Assembly: GCF_022603395.1 (NCBI RefSeq)
Contig: NZ_JAIBKA010000019.1
Span: 1-42,959 of the forward strand
Length of the DNA stretch: 42,959 nucleotides
Reading direction: 5' to 3'
Origin: Desulfoferrobacter suflitae
GTDB taxonomy: Bacteria; Desulfobacterota; Syntrophobacteria; Syntrophobacterales; Syntrophobacteraceae
Shown here: one piece after another, positions 9,057 through 19,400 of the stretch
Layout: each line of letters opens with the position of its first letter
Position numbering within the stretch: position 1 is the stretch's first letter
Notes under the pieces: model-generated
What the model saw: the letters and a program-made list of their open reading frames with translations, nothing else
Databases searched by the model: none
What the model was told of the DNA's origin: nothing
Position numbers and translations under genes: made by a program

Positions 9057-10685
9057 ATGTTTTGTTTTCAGTGCGAGCAAACGGCGAAGGGTGAAGGCTG
9101 CACCAAGATCGGCGTATGCGGCAAGCAGCCCGATGTGGCCGCCCTGCAGGATCTTTTGATGCATGCCCTCAAAGGGCTTTCGTTGTATGCCGTCGAAGGC
9201 CGAAAAGTTGGGGTGAGCGATCCAAAGGTCAATACCTTTACCTGTGAGGCCACCTTTTCTACCCTGACCAACGTGGATTTCGACCCGGAGCGCTTCGTCA
9301 AATTGATCGATCGCTGTGTGGAACTGCGCGAAGCCCTTAAGGAAAAGGTACGGGCCGCCGGCGGGAAGGTCGACTTTGCCGAAGGGGCGGCCACCTTCAG
9401 GCCCGACCAGAGCCTCCATGGACTGGTCAAGCAAGGTGAGGCCGTCGGCATCAAATCGGACCCCGATATCAATTCGGATATCCTCTCCCTTCGGGAAACA
9501 TTGGTTTACGGCCTGAAAGGCGTTGCCGCCTACGCCGACCATGCACACATCCTTGGACAAGAAGACGATGCGGTGTACGCCTTTATTCACGAAGGGCTGG
9601 CCGCAACTCTAAACCGCAGCCTCGGCCTGCAGGAGTGGGTCGGCCTGGTTTTGCAGTGCGGCGCGGTGAATTTGCGCGCCATGGAATTGCTGGATGCCGC
9701 CAATACGGAAACCTACGGTCATCCCGTTCCGACCCGGGTGCCCCTCGGCGCCAAAAAGGGCAAAGCCATCCTGGTCTCGGGCCACGACCTCAAGGACCTG
9801 GAAATTCTGCTCAAACAGACCGAAGGCAAAGGCATCCACGTCTACACTCACGGCGAAATGCTTCCCTGTCACGGCTACCCTGAGCTCAAGAAATATCCCC
9901 ATTTCTACGGCCATTACGGCACTGCCTGGCAGAATCAGGCCAAAGAGTTTGCAGAATTTCCGGGCGCCATTCTGATGACCACCAACTGCATTCAGAAGCC
10001 GCGCGAATCCTATCAAGACAACATTTTCACCACCGGACTGGTGGGCTGGCCGGGGGTGAGTCACATCGCCGACAAGGATTTCACGCCTGTCATTGAGAAA
10101 GCGCTTGCCCTGCCGGGTTTCCAGGAGGAGAGCAACGGCCGTCAGGTCATGTGCGGATTCGGCAGAAACGCGGTCCTGGGTGTGGCCGACAAGGTGATAG
10201 AGGCGGTCAAGAGCGGGGCCATCCGCCACTTCTTTCTGGTGGCCGGGTGTGACGGCGCCAAACCGGGGCGCAACTATTACACCGAATTCGTGGAAAAGGT
10301 ACCCAAAGACTGCGTGGTCTTGACCCTGGCTTGCGGCAAATTCCGCTTCTTCGACAAAGACCTTGTCGACATCGGTGGCATTCCGAGGCTCTTGGACATC
10401 GGCCAATGCAACGACGCCTACTCAGCCATCCAAATCGCCGTGGCCTTGTCCAAAGCTTTCAACATCGGGGTGAACGAACTGCCCCTCTCCATGATCCTTT
10501 CGTGGTACGAACAGAAGGCGGTGGCCATCCTGCTCACCCTGCTACACCTGGGCATCAAAGGCATACGGCTCGGTCCGTCGCTGCCCGCCTTCATCACGCC
10601 CAACGTGCTCGATGTGCTGGTCACGAATTTCAACATCAAGCCCATCACCACCCCCGACGAGGATCTCCAGGCCATTCTGGGTTAA
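9057..10685 (+). CDS. hcp: Hybrid cluster protein (hydroxylamine reductase / NO reductase)
   Basis: 542 residues, the usual length of class I Hcp. The N-terminal cluster ligands C3, C6, C15 and C21 have CX2CX8CX5C spacing, diagnostic of class I, which binds a [4Fe-4S] cluster. Downstream are the conserved regions around the hybrid cluster: GHDLKDLE, THGEMLPCHGYPEL, GAILMTTNCIQKP, FLVAGCDGAKPGRNYY, TLACGKFRF, DIGQCNDAYSAI. The start at 9057 follows AAGGAGG at the right distance. Family knowledge: Hcp is a cytoplasmic enzyme that reduces hydroxylamine in vitro and NO to N2O in vivo, protecting nitrate-respiring cells. The neighbouring flavodiiron protein and the nar operon support a nitrosative-stress role. 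Regulation is probably through the palindrome at 8944. Confidence 0.97.
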   Translation: MFCFQCEQTAKGEGCTKIGVCGKQPDVAALQDLLMHALKGLSLYAVEGRKVGVSDPKVNTFTCEATFSTLTNVDFDPERFVKLIDRCVELREALKEKVRAAGGKVDFAEGAATFRPDQSLHGLVKQGEAVGIKSDPDINSDILSLRETLVYGLKGVAAYADHAHILGQEDDAVYAFIHEGLAATLNRSLGLQEWVGLVLQCGAVNLRAMELLDAANTETYGHPVPTRVPLGAKKGKAILVSGHDLKDLEILLKQTEGKGIHVYTHGEMLPCHGYPELKKYPHFYGHYGTAWQNQAKEFAEFPGAILMTTNCIQKPRESYQDNIFTTGLVGWPGVSHIADKDFTPVIEKALALPGFQEESNGRQVMCGFGRNAVLGVADKVIEAVKSGAIRHFFLVAGCDGAKPGRNYYTEFVEKVPKDCVVLTLACGKFRFFDKDLVDIGGIPRLLDIGQCNDAYSAIQIAVALSKAFNIGVNELPLSMILSWYEQKAVAILLTLLHLGIKGIRLGPSLPAFITPNVLDVLVTNFNIKPITTPDEDLQAILG

Positions 10686-10865
10686 AGCTCGCTGAGCGGG
10701 GTAGATCTGCGGACTCCGCCATCCCCGCGGCGAACCGTTACGAGATTCTCATCGCAACCGGTATGACATGAGCTCAGCCGGCGTCATAACTTGAGGGAAC
10801 ATCACGATCTGAGCCGGCATTAATCACAGCAAGCCGCAATGAACCAAGATAAGCGGAGGAACAAC

Positions 10866-12053
10866 ATGAGCTTCAGTATCCGCGATCACATCGCCTGGGT
10901 TGGAAAAATAGATTGGGAGCTGAGAAAATTCCACGGGGAAGAGTACTCGACCCATCGAGGAACGACCTACAACTCGTATCTCGTGCAAGATGAGAAGACA
11001 GTCCTGATTGACACGGTGTGGGAGCCTTTCAGCCGGGAATTCCTGGAGAGCCTCAGGGCGCGAATCGATCTGAAAAAAATCGATCTGATTGTGGCGAACC
11101 ACGCCGAGATCGATCACAGCGGCGGCCTCACCGATCTGATGCGGGAGATACCCGACACCCCCATTTATTGCACGGCCAATGGGCTCAAATCGTTCAAAGG
11201 ACATTTTCACCAGGACTGGAATTTCAAACCGGTGAAAACCGGCGAGAAAGTCTCCATCGGCTCGCGCGAGCTGGTTTTCATCGAGGCCCCCATGCTGCAC
11301 TGGCCGGACACTATGTTTTCCTATTTGACCGGGGACAGCATTTTGTTCAGCAACGATGCGTTCGGCCAGCATTACGCCTCCGAGCTCATGTACAACGACC
11401 TGGTCGACCGGGCTGAGCTTTTTCAGGAATGTATCAAGTATTACGCCAACATACTGACGCCGTTCAGCAGGCTGGTGGACAGGAAGATCAAAGAGGTTGT
11501 GGCCATGAACGTCCCCGTGGATATGATATGCACCAGCCACGGAGTCATCTGGCGCGACGACCCGCTCCAGATCGTCCGCCAATACGCACAATGGGCCGAC
11601 GATTATCAGGAAAACCAGATCACCCTGCTGTACGACTCCATGTGGCAGGGCACTAGAAAGATGGCCGAGGCCATTGCCGGCGGAATCCATGCGGCGGACG
11701 GGGACGTGGCCATCAAACTGTTCAACACCGCCCGTTCGGACAAAAACGACGTGATCACCGAGGTCTTCAAGTCCAAAGCCATCTTGGTCGGATCGCCCAC
11801 CATCAACAAGGGAATCCTCTCGTCCATTGCGGGTATTTTGGAGGAGATAAGAGGCCTGGGCTTCAAGAAGAAAAAGGCGGCCGCCTTCGGCGCCTACGGC
11901 TGGAGCGGAGAGTCAGTCAAGATGATTGCCCAAAAGCTCGAGGAAGCGGGCTTCGAGGTCGTCAATGAGGGCATCCGCGAGCTTTGGAGGCCCGATGAGG
12001 CGGCGTTGGATCGGTGCGCGGACTTTGGCCGGGATCTGGCGCGCCGGGTGTGA
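10866..12053 (+). CDS. A-type flavoprotein / flavodiiron protein (NO and O2 reductase)
   Basis: 395 residues. Residues 1-250 form a metallo-beta-lactamase-like di-iron domain with H79-x-E81-x-D83-H84 (NHAEIDHSGG), a further His in APMLHWPD, Asp in FSNDAFGQH and His in CTSHGVIW. Residues about 255-395 form a flavodoxin (FMN) domain with LYDSMWQGTRKMAEAI, LVGSPTINKG and FGAYGWSGE. Length and layout fit class A flavodiiron proteins, which reduce NO to N2O or O2 to water using rubredoxin as electron donor. I chose ATG 10866 rather than the in-frame ATG at 10839 because GCGGAGGA lies 6 nt before it and homologues start there. It lies 180 bp after hcp on the same strand, so the two probably serve together. 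No rubredoxin is seen nearby. Confidence 0.96.
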   Translation: MSFSIRDHIAWVGKIDWELRKFHGEEYSTHRGTTYNSYLVQDEKTVLIDTVWEPFSREFLESLRARIDLKKIDLIVANHAEIDHSGGLTDLMREIPDTPIYCTANGLKSFKGHFHQDWNFKPVKTGEKVSIGSRELVFIEAPMLHWPDTMFSYLTGDSILFSNDAFGQHYASELMYNDLVDRAELFQECIKYYANILTPFSRLVDRKIKEVVAMNVPVDMICTSHGVIWRDDPLQIVRQYAQWADDYQENQITLLYDSMWQGTRKMAEAIAGGIHAADGDVAIKLFNTARSDKNDVITEVFKSKAILVGSPTINKGILSSIAGILEEIRGLGFKKKKAAAFGAYGWSGESVKMIAQKLEEAGFEVVNEGIRELWRPDEAALDRCADFGRDLARRV

Positions 12054-12154
12054 CGCCAAGGTGACACGGAGAGGGGGGACGCGTTGACATGGGGCCTTAC
12101 CATCGTTTGGCAGGTCGCCGCTCAGTGTGGACACCTTGACGTACTCGCCGCCAT

Positions 12155-12171
12155 GGAGTGCTTCGCACTCC
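12155..12171. terminator. Hairpin between convergent genes
   Basis: GGAGTGC-TTC-GCACTCC, a perfect 7-bp stem with a triloop, in the gap between the flavodiiron gene and the convergent transporter gene. No T tract follows on either strand, so it is a candidate bidirectional terminator or a simple REP-like hairpin. Confidence 0.4.
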
Positions 12172-12216
12172 CTGTCGTGCGATGTCTCCGCGTCTTTTCC
12201 ATCGCGGAGAATCGTA

Positions 12217-13263
12217 TCAGGGTCCGGCCTTCAATAATCTCATTTGCGACCGGGCCCAGCCCATAAAGGTGGCGCACCAGGCAAGCAGCGCGGCATAAAT
12301 GAAATACTTCGGGATGTGGAATAGAAAGTCTAGTCCGGTCACCTGCGCCAGCCTGAATGTGCAGGTGGTGTACATCCCCAGCGGGAAGACCATTCCCCAG
12401 TACTGCGGCTCATAGGAGAATCCGCCTCGCCGAACGATGAAGCGCCAGGCTCCGAGCAGCAGCAGCAAAGGTATCCACCAGCTGGCCGTGGCCCAGAAAA
12501 AGACCGTCAAGCCCACGGTGAACGGCAGCAGAGGCAGCAGAAACGCAGACTGGGAACTGTTTGCCGCCAGGGTTGCACCGGCCAGAGTGGTGATGGCGAC
12601 CGCGCCCATGTTGATCCAGTAAGGATGACTCAGGTCCTCCGGTTTCAAATGAAAAAACATGATGCGGTAAAAAATGAGGGTGATGATCATCAGGTAGAGC
12701 ATGCAGCCGATGGAGAACATGCAGAAAGAGAAAAAAATGGTGATCTCCCGCTCAATCGGCATATGACCGGTCAGCAGTCCGCACAGGATCGACACGGATT
12801 GCGTCGCCACAACCGCGACCAGCCACACCCCGTTGATTCCCTCCTGCAGGGTCGGCTTATTCTCCTGCACGGCAAATGCGGCAAAAACCATGTAGAGCAG
12901 CATCGCCCATAAACCGATTCCAACCACCAACAGAATAAAGGCCGGTCCGTGGGCACCCCGTAAGATCACCAGCTGGCTTCCCAATATACAGGTCCCCGCC
13001 GCCATGGTGAAAAATCCGACTCCGCGGCTGTGACTGCGCAGGTCCGCATAAAAGCGCTCCCGGAACAGCAGCACACGCATCAAGGTCAGCAGCCACAGTC
13101 CAGTATAAAACAACATATTCAGCCAGAAAAGCGGCTTGGCAAAAAACGCCAGCCCCATAAGATGCGAAGCGATACAAACGATCCCCGTCGACATCACCAT
13201 GGCGAAATAGGCCGGCGGGAGACCGGCAATGGAAGATTTTAGGGCATCAGTTAGCACTCGCAT
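12217..13263 (-). CDS. TDT-family transporter (TehA/Mae1/SLAC1 type), last gene of the nar operon
   Basis: 348 residues, about ten hydrophobic helices, matching the tellurite-resistance/dicarboxylate transporter family. Family features are the N-terminal [15 protein letters not shown], the repeated helix pairs, and the C-terminal [20 protein letters not shown] segment. It lies 23 bp after narI on the same strand, so it is very likely co-transcribed with narGHJI. Members of this fold include SLAC1, a nitrate- and chloride-permeable anion channel, and bacterial TehA. No NarK-type porter is present in the operon. I therefore infer that it moves nitrate, nitrite or a related anion for Nar; C4-dicarboxylate or sulfite transport are alternatives. 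No Shine-Dalgarno is evident before its ATG, suggesting translational coupling. The gap is filled by an AT-rich micro-repeat. Confidence 0.88.
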   Translation of the reverse strand: MRVLTDALKSSIAGLPPAYFAMVMSTGIVCIASHLMGLAFFAKPLFWLNMLFYTGLWLLTLMRVLLFRERFYADLRSHSRGVGFFTMAAGTCILGSQLVILRGAHGPAFILLVVGIGLWAMLLYMVFAAFAVQENKPTLQEGINGVWLVAVVATQSVSILCGLLTGHMPIEREITIFFSFCMFSIGCMLYLMIITLIFYRIMFFHLKPEDLSHPYWINMGAVAITTLAGATLAANSSQSAFLLPLLPFTVGLTVFFWATASWWIPLLLLLGAWRFIVRRGGFSYEPQYWGMVFPLGMYTTCTFRLAQVTGLDFLFHIPKYFIYAALLAWCATFMGWARSQMRLLKAGP

Positions 13264-13269
13264 ACTACA

Positions 13270-13295
13270 AACTCAAAATTCAAAACTCAAAACTT
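13270..13295. repeat. Micro-repeat in the narI-TDT junction
   Basis: AACTCAAAATTCAAAACTC and its continuation form about two and a half imperfect copies of a TTCAAAACTCAAAA word. It overlaps the narI stop codon (13287-13289) and fills the gap to the next gene. Low-complexity word of the same kind as those at 15001 and 20704. Confidence 0.5.
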
Positions 13296-13964
13296 ATAAT
13301 TCCTTCTGCGGAACAGCAAGTAGCTGCGCGGTAAATACTGTATGGGCAGGCTCCAGATGTGAATCAAGCGGCTGAAAGGGGAAAAGGCGAACAGCAGGAA
13401 CGCGGCCAGGATGTGAAGCTGATACGCGAACGGCACCTCGGCCATGAGCTCCGGATTGGGGGAGAAGGAGACGATGCTGCGAATCCACGGGGCGAGGGTG
13501 TCGAGCAGGTGATAATGGCCGAAAAAGACATTGTAGGTGCCGACCAGTATGACAAACAGCAGCAGCGCCAGTGTGACGGTATCGTTTGCGGTAGACGCCG
13601 CTGCAACCCGGTCTTTTGCCCTCCGGCGCCACAATAGCAGAATGACTCCCGACAGGGACATGACGCCGAAAACCATGCCGAGCACAATCGCAATGCGGGT
13701 GTGCTCGTCGGCATCGATGCCGACCGCATCGTAGATGGTCTGCGGGATCAAGAGTCCGCCGAAATGGCCTATGAAAGTCAGAACGATCCCATAGTGAAAC
13801 AACGGGGAGGCATATTTCAAGCTGTCTTTTTCAAGAATCTCGCTCGATTTCGCATTCCAGTGGAACGGATCGGTCAGATACCGCCAGGCATGCCCCACCG
13901 TAAAAACCGCAAACGACAGGTAGGGAAAAATCAGAAACGCAAGCGTGTTCCAATCGAATTTCAT
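13287..13964 (-). CDS. narI: Respiratory nitrate reductase gamma subunit (cytochrome b)
   Basis: 225 residues with about five membrane helices, the usual NarI size. Haem-ligand histidines lie where expected: HAWRYL in helix 2, HYGIVLTFIGHFGG in the next helix, and YQLHILAAF plus RLIHIWSLP near the C-terminus. The closing motif LPIQYLPRSYLLFRRR is characteristic. NarI oxidises quinol at the membrane and passes electrons through two b haems to NarH. The start at 13964 is preceded by AAGGAGG. It follows narJ after an unusually long 335-bp gap containing a palindromic pair, so it may be less tightly coupled than usual. Confidence 0.96.
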   Translation of the reverse strand: MKFDWNTLAFLIFPYLSFAVFTVGHAWRYLTDPFHWNAKSSEILEKDSLKYASPLFHYGIVLTFIGHFGGLLIPQTIYDAVGIDADEHTRIAIVLGMVFGVMSLSGVILLLWRRRAKDRVAAASTANDTVTLALLLFVILVGTYNVFFGHYHLLDTLAPWIRSIVSFSPNPELMAEVPFAYQLHILAAFLLFAFSPFSRLIHIWSLPIQYLPRSYLLFRRRNYKF

Positions 13965-14299
13965 GTCCCCCTCCCTCCTTACCTTTCAAACCGCTGCGTC
14001 AGGGAACTCTCCCCCGGCGCATCAATAATGCTGATAGTGCAGTGATGTAAAACGGATAAAATTACCCGCATCGCGTTGCGCAACCAATCAATAACCCACG
14101 CAAAAACGAAACATCCAAACTTAATGGATTACCGCACCGTAGGGTGGGCTGTGCCCACCGAAACCAAGCATTACACCCCTGTCTGGTGGGCATAGCCCAC
14201 CATTGTACGCAGTCTTATCACTTTTCTGAGATGAGCCATTATTTCTTCCGTGCTTCCCTGCGCCTCTGCGAAAAATGAAAAATAAAGTTGCCGTTGTTT
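13965..14299. other. Unusually long narJ-narI gap
   Basis: 335 bp lie between narJ and narI, which are normally adjacent. It contains the palindromic pair at 14143-14201 and, at 14255-14287, a CTGCGCCTCTGCG...AAATGAAAAATAA word that recurs in variant form at 20867-20899 upstream of the operon. An antisense-frame open stretch at 14121-14465 overlaps narJ out of frame and is not a gene. Confidence 0.5.
14143..14201. repeat. Paired REP-like palindromes
   Basis: Two 17-bp palindromes, GGTGGGCTGTGCCCACC (14143-14159) and GGTGGGCATAGCCCACC (14185-14201), share the arms GGTGGGC/GCCCACC and are 25 bp apart. Each can form a hairpin and the two can also pair with each other. They sit between narJ and narI, the common location of REP-type elements that stabilise or attenuate operon mRNA. 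Confidence 0.7.
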
Positions 14300-14842
14300 T
14301 CAGTCTTTCGTATTTTCGCGCTCCTTGATTTGTACGTCCAAAAGCTCCCCGGCCAACCTTAGCAGCCCGGCGTAGGGGCTTTGCACCTCCTGCAAGCCTG
14401 CGGCCAGTGTCGCCAGCGGTTTCCGATATGCCACGGCCATCTCCCTGAAGACCTCGGCAGGGCATAAGGACCAGAACTCGAGCATGACCGGCAGGTAATC
14501 GGGCAGCTCGCCCAATAGCGGCTCATAGCCAGCCTCCCGGTAGACCTGCAGCAAGCTCGCCAGGGCGGCGCCCCTCTTTTTGCCGTCTCCCACCAGATGA
14601 TAGGTCAGGTTCAAGCTCATCGCCGTGTTCATGTCAAACGTTTCGATGTATTCTTCCTGCACTCGAATCAGCGGCCTGCTTTTCAGATAAGCCAAAAATC
14701 CGGTCACGATCTCTTTTTCAGGCAGCGACGAAAATCGCCCCATCTCTCCTTCAATTTCGTGCAATGATCCCGCAAGCTCTTCATCCGGATAATGCAGCAG
14801 CAAAGCAAGCAGTTTAAGAATGATTCTTCCAGGCTCCGGCAT
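14300..14842 (-). CDS. narJ: Nitrate reductase assembly chaperone
   Basis: 180 residues of the NarJ/TorD-like chaperone family. Motifs: LLALLLHYPDEEL at the start, the signature EEYIETFDMN, LNLTYHL and LPDYLPVMLEF. NarJ is a cytoplasmic chaperone that binds NarG and allows insertion of the molybdenum cofactor and FS0 cluster before membrane docking; it is not part of the final enzyme. The ATG at 14842 follows AGGATGG. It lies 195 bp downstream of narH across a micro-repeat. Confidence 0.95.
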   Translation of the reverse strand: MPEPGRIILKLLALLLHYPDEELAGSLHEIEGEMGRFSSLPEKEIVTGFLAYLKSRPLIRVQEEYIETFDMNTAMSLNLTYHLVGDGKKRGAALASLLQVYREAGYEPLLGELPDYLPVMLEFWSLCPAEVFREMAVAYRKPLATLAAGLQEVQSPYAGLLRLAGELLDVQIKERENTKD

Positions 14843-15000
14843 TTTCCATCCTGTCGCACACTAGTCCAATCTCCCCGACCTAGCTCCCAAACTCTGTTTG
14901 GGAACTCAAGTGATGAGTAACTCTGTTTCATCGCCACGCCACTTACCCGCCAAACCGCAAACGGTGTTCGGGAACGAGCAGAACGAGATCGATCTTCGCT

Positions 15001-15042
15001 ACTCCTCACTCCTTGCTCCTCACTCCTCACTCCTTGCTCACC
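15001..15042. repeat. Micro-repeat in the narH-narJ gap
   Basis: Near-tandem copies of ACTCCTCACTCCTTGCTC-type words (unit about 7-10 bp) adjoin the narH stop codon. In the same gap AACTCTGTTT occurs twice (about 14888 and 14919). No gene or regulatory motif is recognised. Confidence 0.55.
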
Positions 15043-16474
15043 CCAGGCTGGCCGGCGGATAGCCGCATTCGCCCTGCCGGCGGTGGAGGTCTTCGACGGT
15101 CTCACGCCTTACCGTTGGAATGACGTTGCGCTCATCGTATTTGGCAACGGCAAGAAGAGCGTACATCTCTTTGGCTGTTGCCTCGTCCAATCCGACTTCT
15201 TCCAGAAACGACGCATCGGGCTGCAGCTCGACACGGACCGAGCGCATATAACGGCGTAGCGCCATGAGCCGCCTTAAGGCAAGCCGCACGGGAGCCTCTT
15301 CGCCGGCGGCCAGAACATTTGCCAGGTATTTGAGCGGAATGCGCATGTTGTCACTGATATCGATCAGTTCCCCGGAACGATCCGCCTGATCCACCAGCGG
15401 ACTCAATGGCGGAATGTACCAGACCATGGGAAGTGTTCTAAATTCGGGATGTGGCGGCAGGGCCAGCTTCCATTTCACAATCAGTTTATAAACCGGCGAG
15501 CGCCGGGCGGCATCGAGGTAACTTTCCGGTATGCCGTTCTCAATCGCCCGAGCTGCAATATCCGGGTCGTTTGGATCGAGGAAAAGCGAAGTTTGAGCTT
15601 CGTAGAGAAGCTTCTCGTTTATGGTGGAAGCGGCGCGAAAGATCCGGTCGGCATCGTAGAGCAGCACGCCGATGTAGCGGATGCGCCCCACGCAGGTTTC
15701 CGCACATAAAGTCGGCAATCCCGCCTCGATTCGAGGATAGCAGAAGATGCATTTTTCCGACCGGCCGCTTCTCCAGTTGAAGTAGACCTTTTTATAGGGG
15801 CAGCCCGACACGCAGTAGCGCCAGCCGCGGCACTGCTCCTGGTCCACCAGCACAATGCCGTCTTCATCCCGCTTGTAAAGCGCCCCCGAAGGACACGACG
15901 CGACACAGGAAGGATTCAGGCAATGCTCGCAGATCCTCGGCAGGTAAAACATGAAGACTTTTTTGAACTGCAGATAGGCGTTGTGCTCCTTGACGCTTCG
16001 AAAATTGACATCCTCGAGTCCGGTGACGTTCACCCCCGCCAGGTCGTCTTCCCAATTGGGGCCCCACTTGATCTGCAGGTTCTTCCCGGTGAGCAGGGAT
16101 TTGGGACGGAGCGCCGGCTGGTTTCGTTTGCGCGGGCTGGAAGCGAGGTCGCCGTAGTTGTAGGTCCACGGCTCGTAGTAATCGTCAATTTCCGGAAGGT
16201 CGGGATTATGAAAAATGTTGAGCATCTTGTTCGACTTGCCGCCCGCCCGAAGGGAAAGCCTGCCGAACTTGATTCGCCAGCCGCCGTTCCATTCGGACTG
16301 ATTTTCCCATTTTTTCGGGTAGCCCACCCCGGGCTTGGTTTCCACATTGTTGTACCATATGTATTCGGCCCCTTCCCGGTTGGTCCACACATTCTTGCAC
16401 GGGATGCTGCAGGTGTGGCAGCCGATGCATTTATCCAGATTCATCACCATGGCGATCTGGGCCTTAATCTTCAT
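15038..16474 (-). CDS. narH: Respiratory nitrate reductase beta subunit (iron-sulfur)
   Basis: 478 residues. It carries four cysteine groups: C16, C19, C22, C26 (CIGCHTCSIPC); CEHCLNPSCVASCPSG; CRGWRYCVSGCP; and CIFCYPRIE...CAETC. The Trp replacing a Cys in CRGWRYC marks the [3Fe-4S] cluster as in E. coli NarH. Further family landmarks are MVWYIPPLSPL and YLANVLAAGEEAPV. NarH relays electrons from NarI haem to NarG. Its ATG lies inside the end of narG (11-nt overlap), indicating translational coupling. Length is slightly shorter than the E. coli protein because of the C-terminus. Confidence 0.97.
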   Translation of the reverse strand: MKIKAQIAMVMNLDKCIGCHTCSIPCKNVWTNREGAEYIWYNNVETKPGVGYPKKWENQSEWNGGWRIKFGRLSLRAGGKSNKMLNIFHNPDLPEIDDYYEPWTYNYGDLASSPRKRNQPALRPKSLLTGKNLQIKWGPNWEDDLAGVNVTGLEDVNFRSVKEHNAYLQFKKVFMFYLPRICEHCLNPSCVASCPSGALYKRDEDGIVLVDQEQCRGWRYCVSGCPYKKVYFNWRSGRSEKCIFCYPRIEAGLPTLCAETCVGRIRYIGVLLYDADRIFRAASTINEKLLYEAQTSLFLDPNDPDIAARAIENGIPESYLDAARRSPVYKLIVKWKLALPPHPEFRTLPMVWYIPPLSPLVDQADRSGELIDISDNMRIPLKYLANVLAAGEEAPVRLALRRLMALRRYMRSVRVELQPDASFLEEVGLDEATAKEMYALLAVAKYDERNVIPTVRRETVEDLHRRQGECGYPPASLG

Positions 16475-19400
16475 ACCATTGCACCTCCCTAGCCTTGCGC
16501 ACCACGATCACTTCATCCCGCTGAGCCCCGGTCGGTCCGTAATAGTTGAAGGCGTAGCTCAGCTGAGCATAGCCCCCGATCATCTGGGTCGGCTTCATGA
16601 GGATGCGGGTTACGCTGTTATGGGTGCCGCCTCTTTTGCCGGAAATCTTCGAGCCGGGGGTGTTGATGAGCCGCTCCTGGGCATGATACATGAACGCCTT
16701 GCCGGGCGGGATGCGGTGGCTGACCACCGCCTTGGCCATCACCACGCCGTGCACGTTGTAGCATTCCACCCAGTCGTTGTCCTTGACCTCAATTGAAGCA
16801 GCGTCCCGATCGCTGATCCAGATGGCCTCGCCGCCGCGAAACAGGGTCAGCAAGGTGAGCACATCGGAATAGGTGCTATGAATCGACCATTTGGAATGCG
16901 GAGTGAGATAATTCAAGATGATCTCCCGCTGCGACCGGTCAACCTCGGGCACACGGGTCGAGCCCATGGCCTGCATGTCGAGCGGCGGGCGGAAGATCGG
17001 CAAGCCTTCTCCAAACTGCAGCATCCACTCGTGATCCAGGTAAAATTGCGCGCGACCGGTTAGGGTGCGAAACGGGACCTTCTCCTCGATGTTGATGACA
17101 AACGGCGAATAACTGCGCTGTTCCGATTCGATGCCGCTCCAGGTGGGACTGGTTATGACCGGCCGCGGACGGGCGTTGATTCCATCGAAAGTATACTTTT
17201 CCCCTTCTTCAGCCGCGCTCAGATGCACCAAGTCCAGCCCGGTTTTTTGTTCCACGGCACGCCACGACTTGACGGCGGCCGTTCCATTGGTCTCGGGAGA
17301 AAGCACCAGGATGGCTTCGGCCGCCTGCCTGGCCGTCGTCAAATCAGGCATCTGCTGGCTGATCCCGGCTTCGGCCACCGCTCCGTTCCGCCTTTTCAGC
17401 TCCTCGTATTCTTCCTCCGCCTGCCAATTGATTCCTTTGGCGCCGATTCCCGCCTGTTTGACCAACGGCCCCAGGGCGGTCATCATCCGATACGTGTTGG
17501 GATAGTCCCGGGTCACCACCTTGAGGTTCGGCATGGTCCGTCCCGGAACGGCTTCCACTTCGCCTTTTTTCCAATCTTTCACCCGGCCCAGCGGCTGAGC
17601 GATTTCGCCCAGGGAATCGTGCAGTAGCGGAAAGGCCACCAGGTCTTTTTTCACGCCCAAGTGATCGGTCGCCAGGTGCGAGAATTTCTCGGCAATGAAT
17701 TTGAACTGGTCCCAGTTGGTTTTGGTCTCCCAGGGAGGATCGACGGCCGGGTTGAAGGGGTGGATGAAAGGATGCAGGTCGGTGGTGCTCAGATCGTGCA
17801 TTTCATACCAGCCGGCGGCGGGCAGCACGATATCGGCGTACAGGGCGCTGGTGCTCATGCGCAGCTCGGTGGTCACCAGAAGGTCGAGCTTGCCGCCGGC
17901 GGTTTCGTCCCGGTTCAGCATCTCGCCCGGCTCGACAGCCATCTTCTCTTCGTTCAAAACCGAATGGTCGGCTCCCAGCAGGTGCTTCAGGAAATACTCG
18001 TGCCCTTTGCCGCTCGCCCCCAGGAGGTTCGCCCGCCAGAGAAACAAAATGCGCGGGATGTTTTGCGGATGGGCGGGATCCTCCAGGGCAAATTTAAACT
18101 CGCCTTTTTTCAGCTTATCCACCGTATAGGAAACAATGTCGTCCTCACTCTCGGCGCCGTTTTCCTCAGCCTCTTTGCAGATATCCAGCGGGTTTTGGTC
18201 GAATTGCGGATAGGAGGGCAGCCACCCGAGCCTCGCCGCAACGACGTTGTAGTCCGCCAGGTGCTTTTCCTGCAGGTCCTGATAGAGCGGCGAAGTGAGC
18301 GCCTGCGTGCTCAGGTTCTCGTAGCGCCAGTGATCGGTTGCAAAGTAGTAAAACGAGGTGCCGTTTTGCTGGCGCGGCGGACGCAGCCAGTCCAGGGCAA
18401 AAGCCAGGGTCGTCCAACCGGTTAGCGGCCGCACCTTTTCCTGGCCGACGTAGTGGGCCCAGCCGCCGCCGTTGACTCCCTGGCAGCCGCACAAGGTGGT
18501 CAGGCTGACGATGGCCCGATAAATGGTGTCGCTGTGGAACCAGTGGTTGGTGCCGGCTCCCAGGAAAATCATCGATTTGCCCCTTGTTTTCTCGGCATTT
18601 TCAGCAAATTCCCGGGCCACCCGGATAACCTCCCGGCGGTCGACACCCGTTATGCTCTCCTGCCATGCCGGGGTGTACGGCAGATTGGAATCGTAGACCG
18701 CCGCCACGTCCCCGCCCCGGCCTCGATCGATCCCGAGCTGGGCCGCCAGCAGATCGAATACCGTGGTGACCAGCATTTCGCCGTTCTCTCCGCTGATCCT
18801 TTTAACCGGTGCCGCACCCGTTTTGATCCCGGCGCCCGCAGCTTCGAACAACGGAAATTTGACCGGCACCCAGTTCTCTTCGGCAGCGAAGCTCAGCAGC
18901 GGATCGAGCTCGGTGCAGGTTGCACCGTCCCGCATCTGCAGATTCCAGCAGCCGGGCGTGCCGTAGCGGAAGCCGATGCTGCCGTTGGGCACGGCAAATT
19001 CGTCCGTCAATGCATCGTAGACCGCCGTTTTCCAATCGCCGTTTTCAACCTCTTCACCCAGGTCCGAGGCGCGCAAAAAGCGATCCGAGACGTAGCCGTC
19101 CCCTTCCTTTCTCAGCACCACGGCAAACGGGAGATCGGTGAACCTTTTGGCATAATCGATAAAATAGTCGCACTGGCGGTCGATGTAGAATTCCTTGACG
19201 ATAACGAACATCATGGCCATGGCCAGCGCCGCGTCGGTGCCCGCTCGGGCCGGCAGCCAGGTATCGGCGAATTTGACGTATTCGGCGTAATCGGGGGCCA
19301 CCGCAACCACTTTGGTTCCGCGGTAGCGCGCTTCGGTATAAAAGTGGGCATCGGGGGAGCGAGTCATGGGAATGTTGGTCCCCCACACGATCATGTAGGT

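Noticed and set aside
9609-10406. A 265-codon minus-strand frame opposite hcp
   Set aside because: Antisense to hcp, which has all cluster ligands; no ribosome site or motif.
10839-10865. Upstream ATG giving nine extra residues on the flavodiiron protein
   Set aside because: The ATG at 10866 has a GGAGGA ribosome site at correct spacing and matches the family N-terminus.
14985-15042. Possible CRISPR array or true tandem repeat in the narH-narJ gap
   Set aside because: Units are 7-10 bp, irregular and lack spacers; it is a low-complexity micro-repeat.
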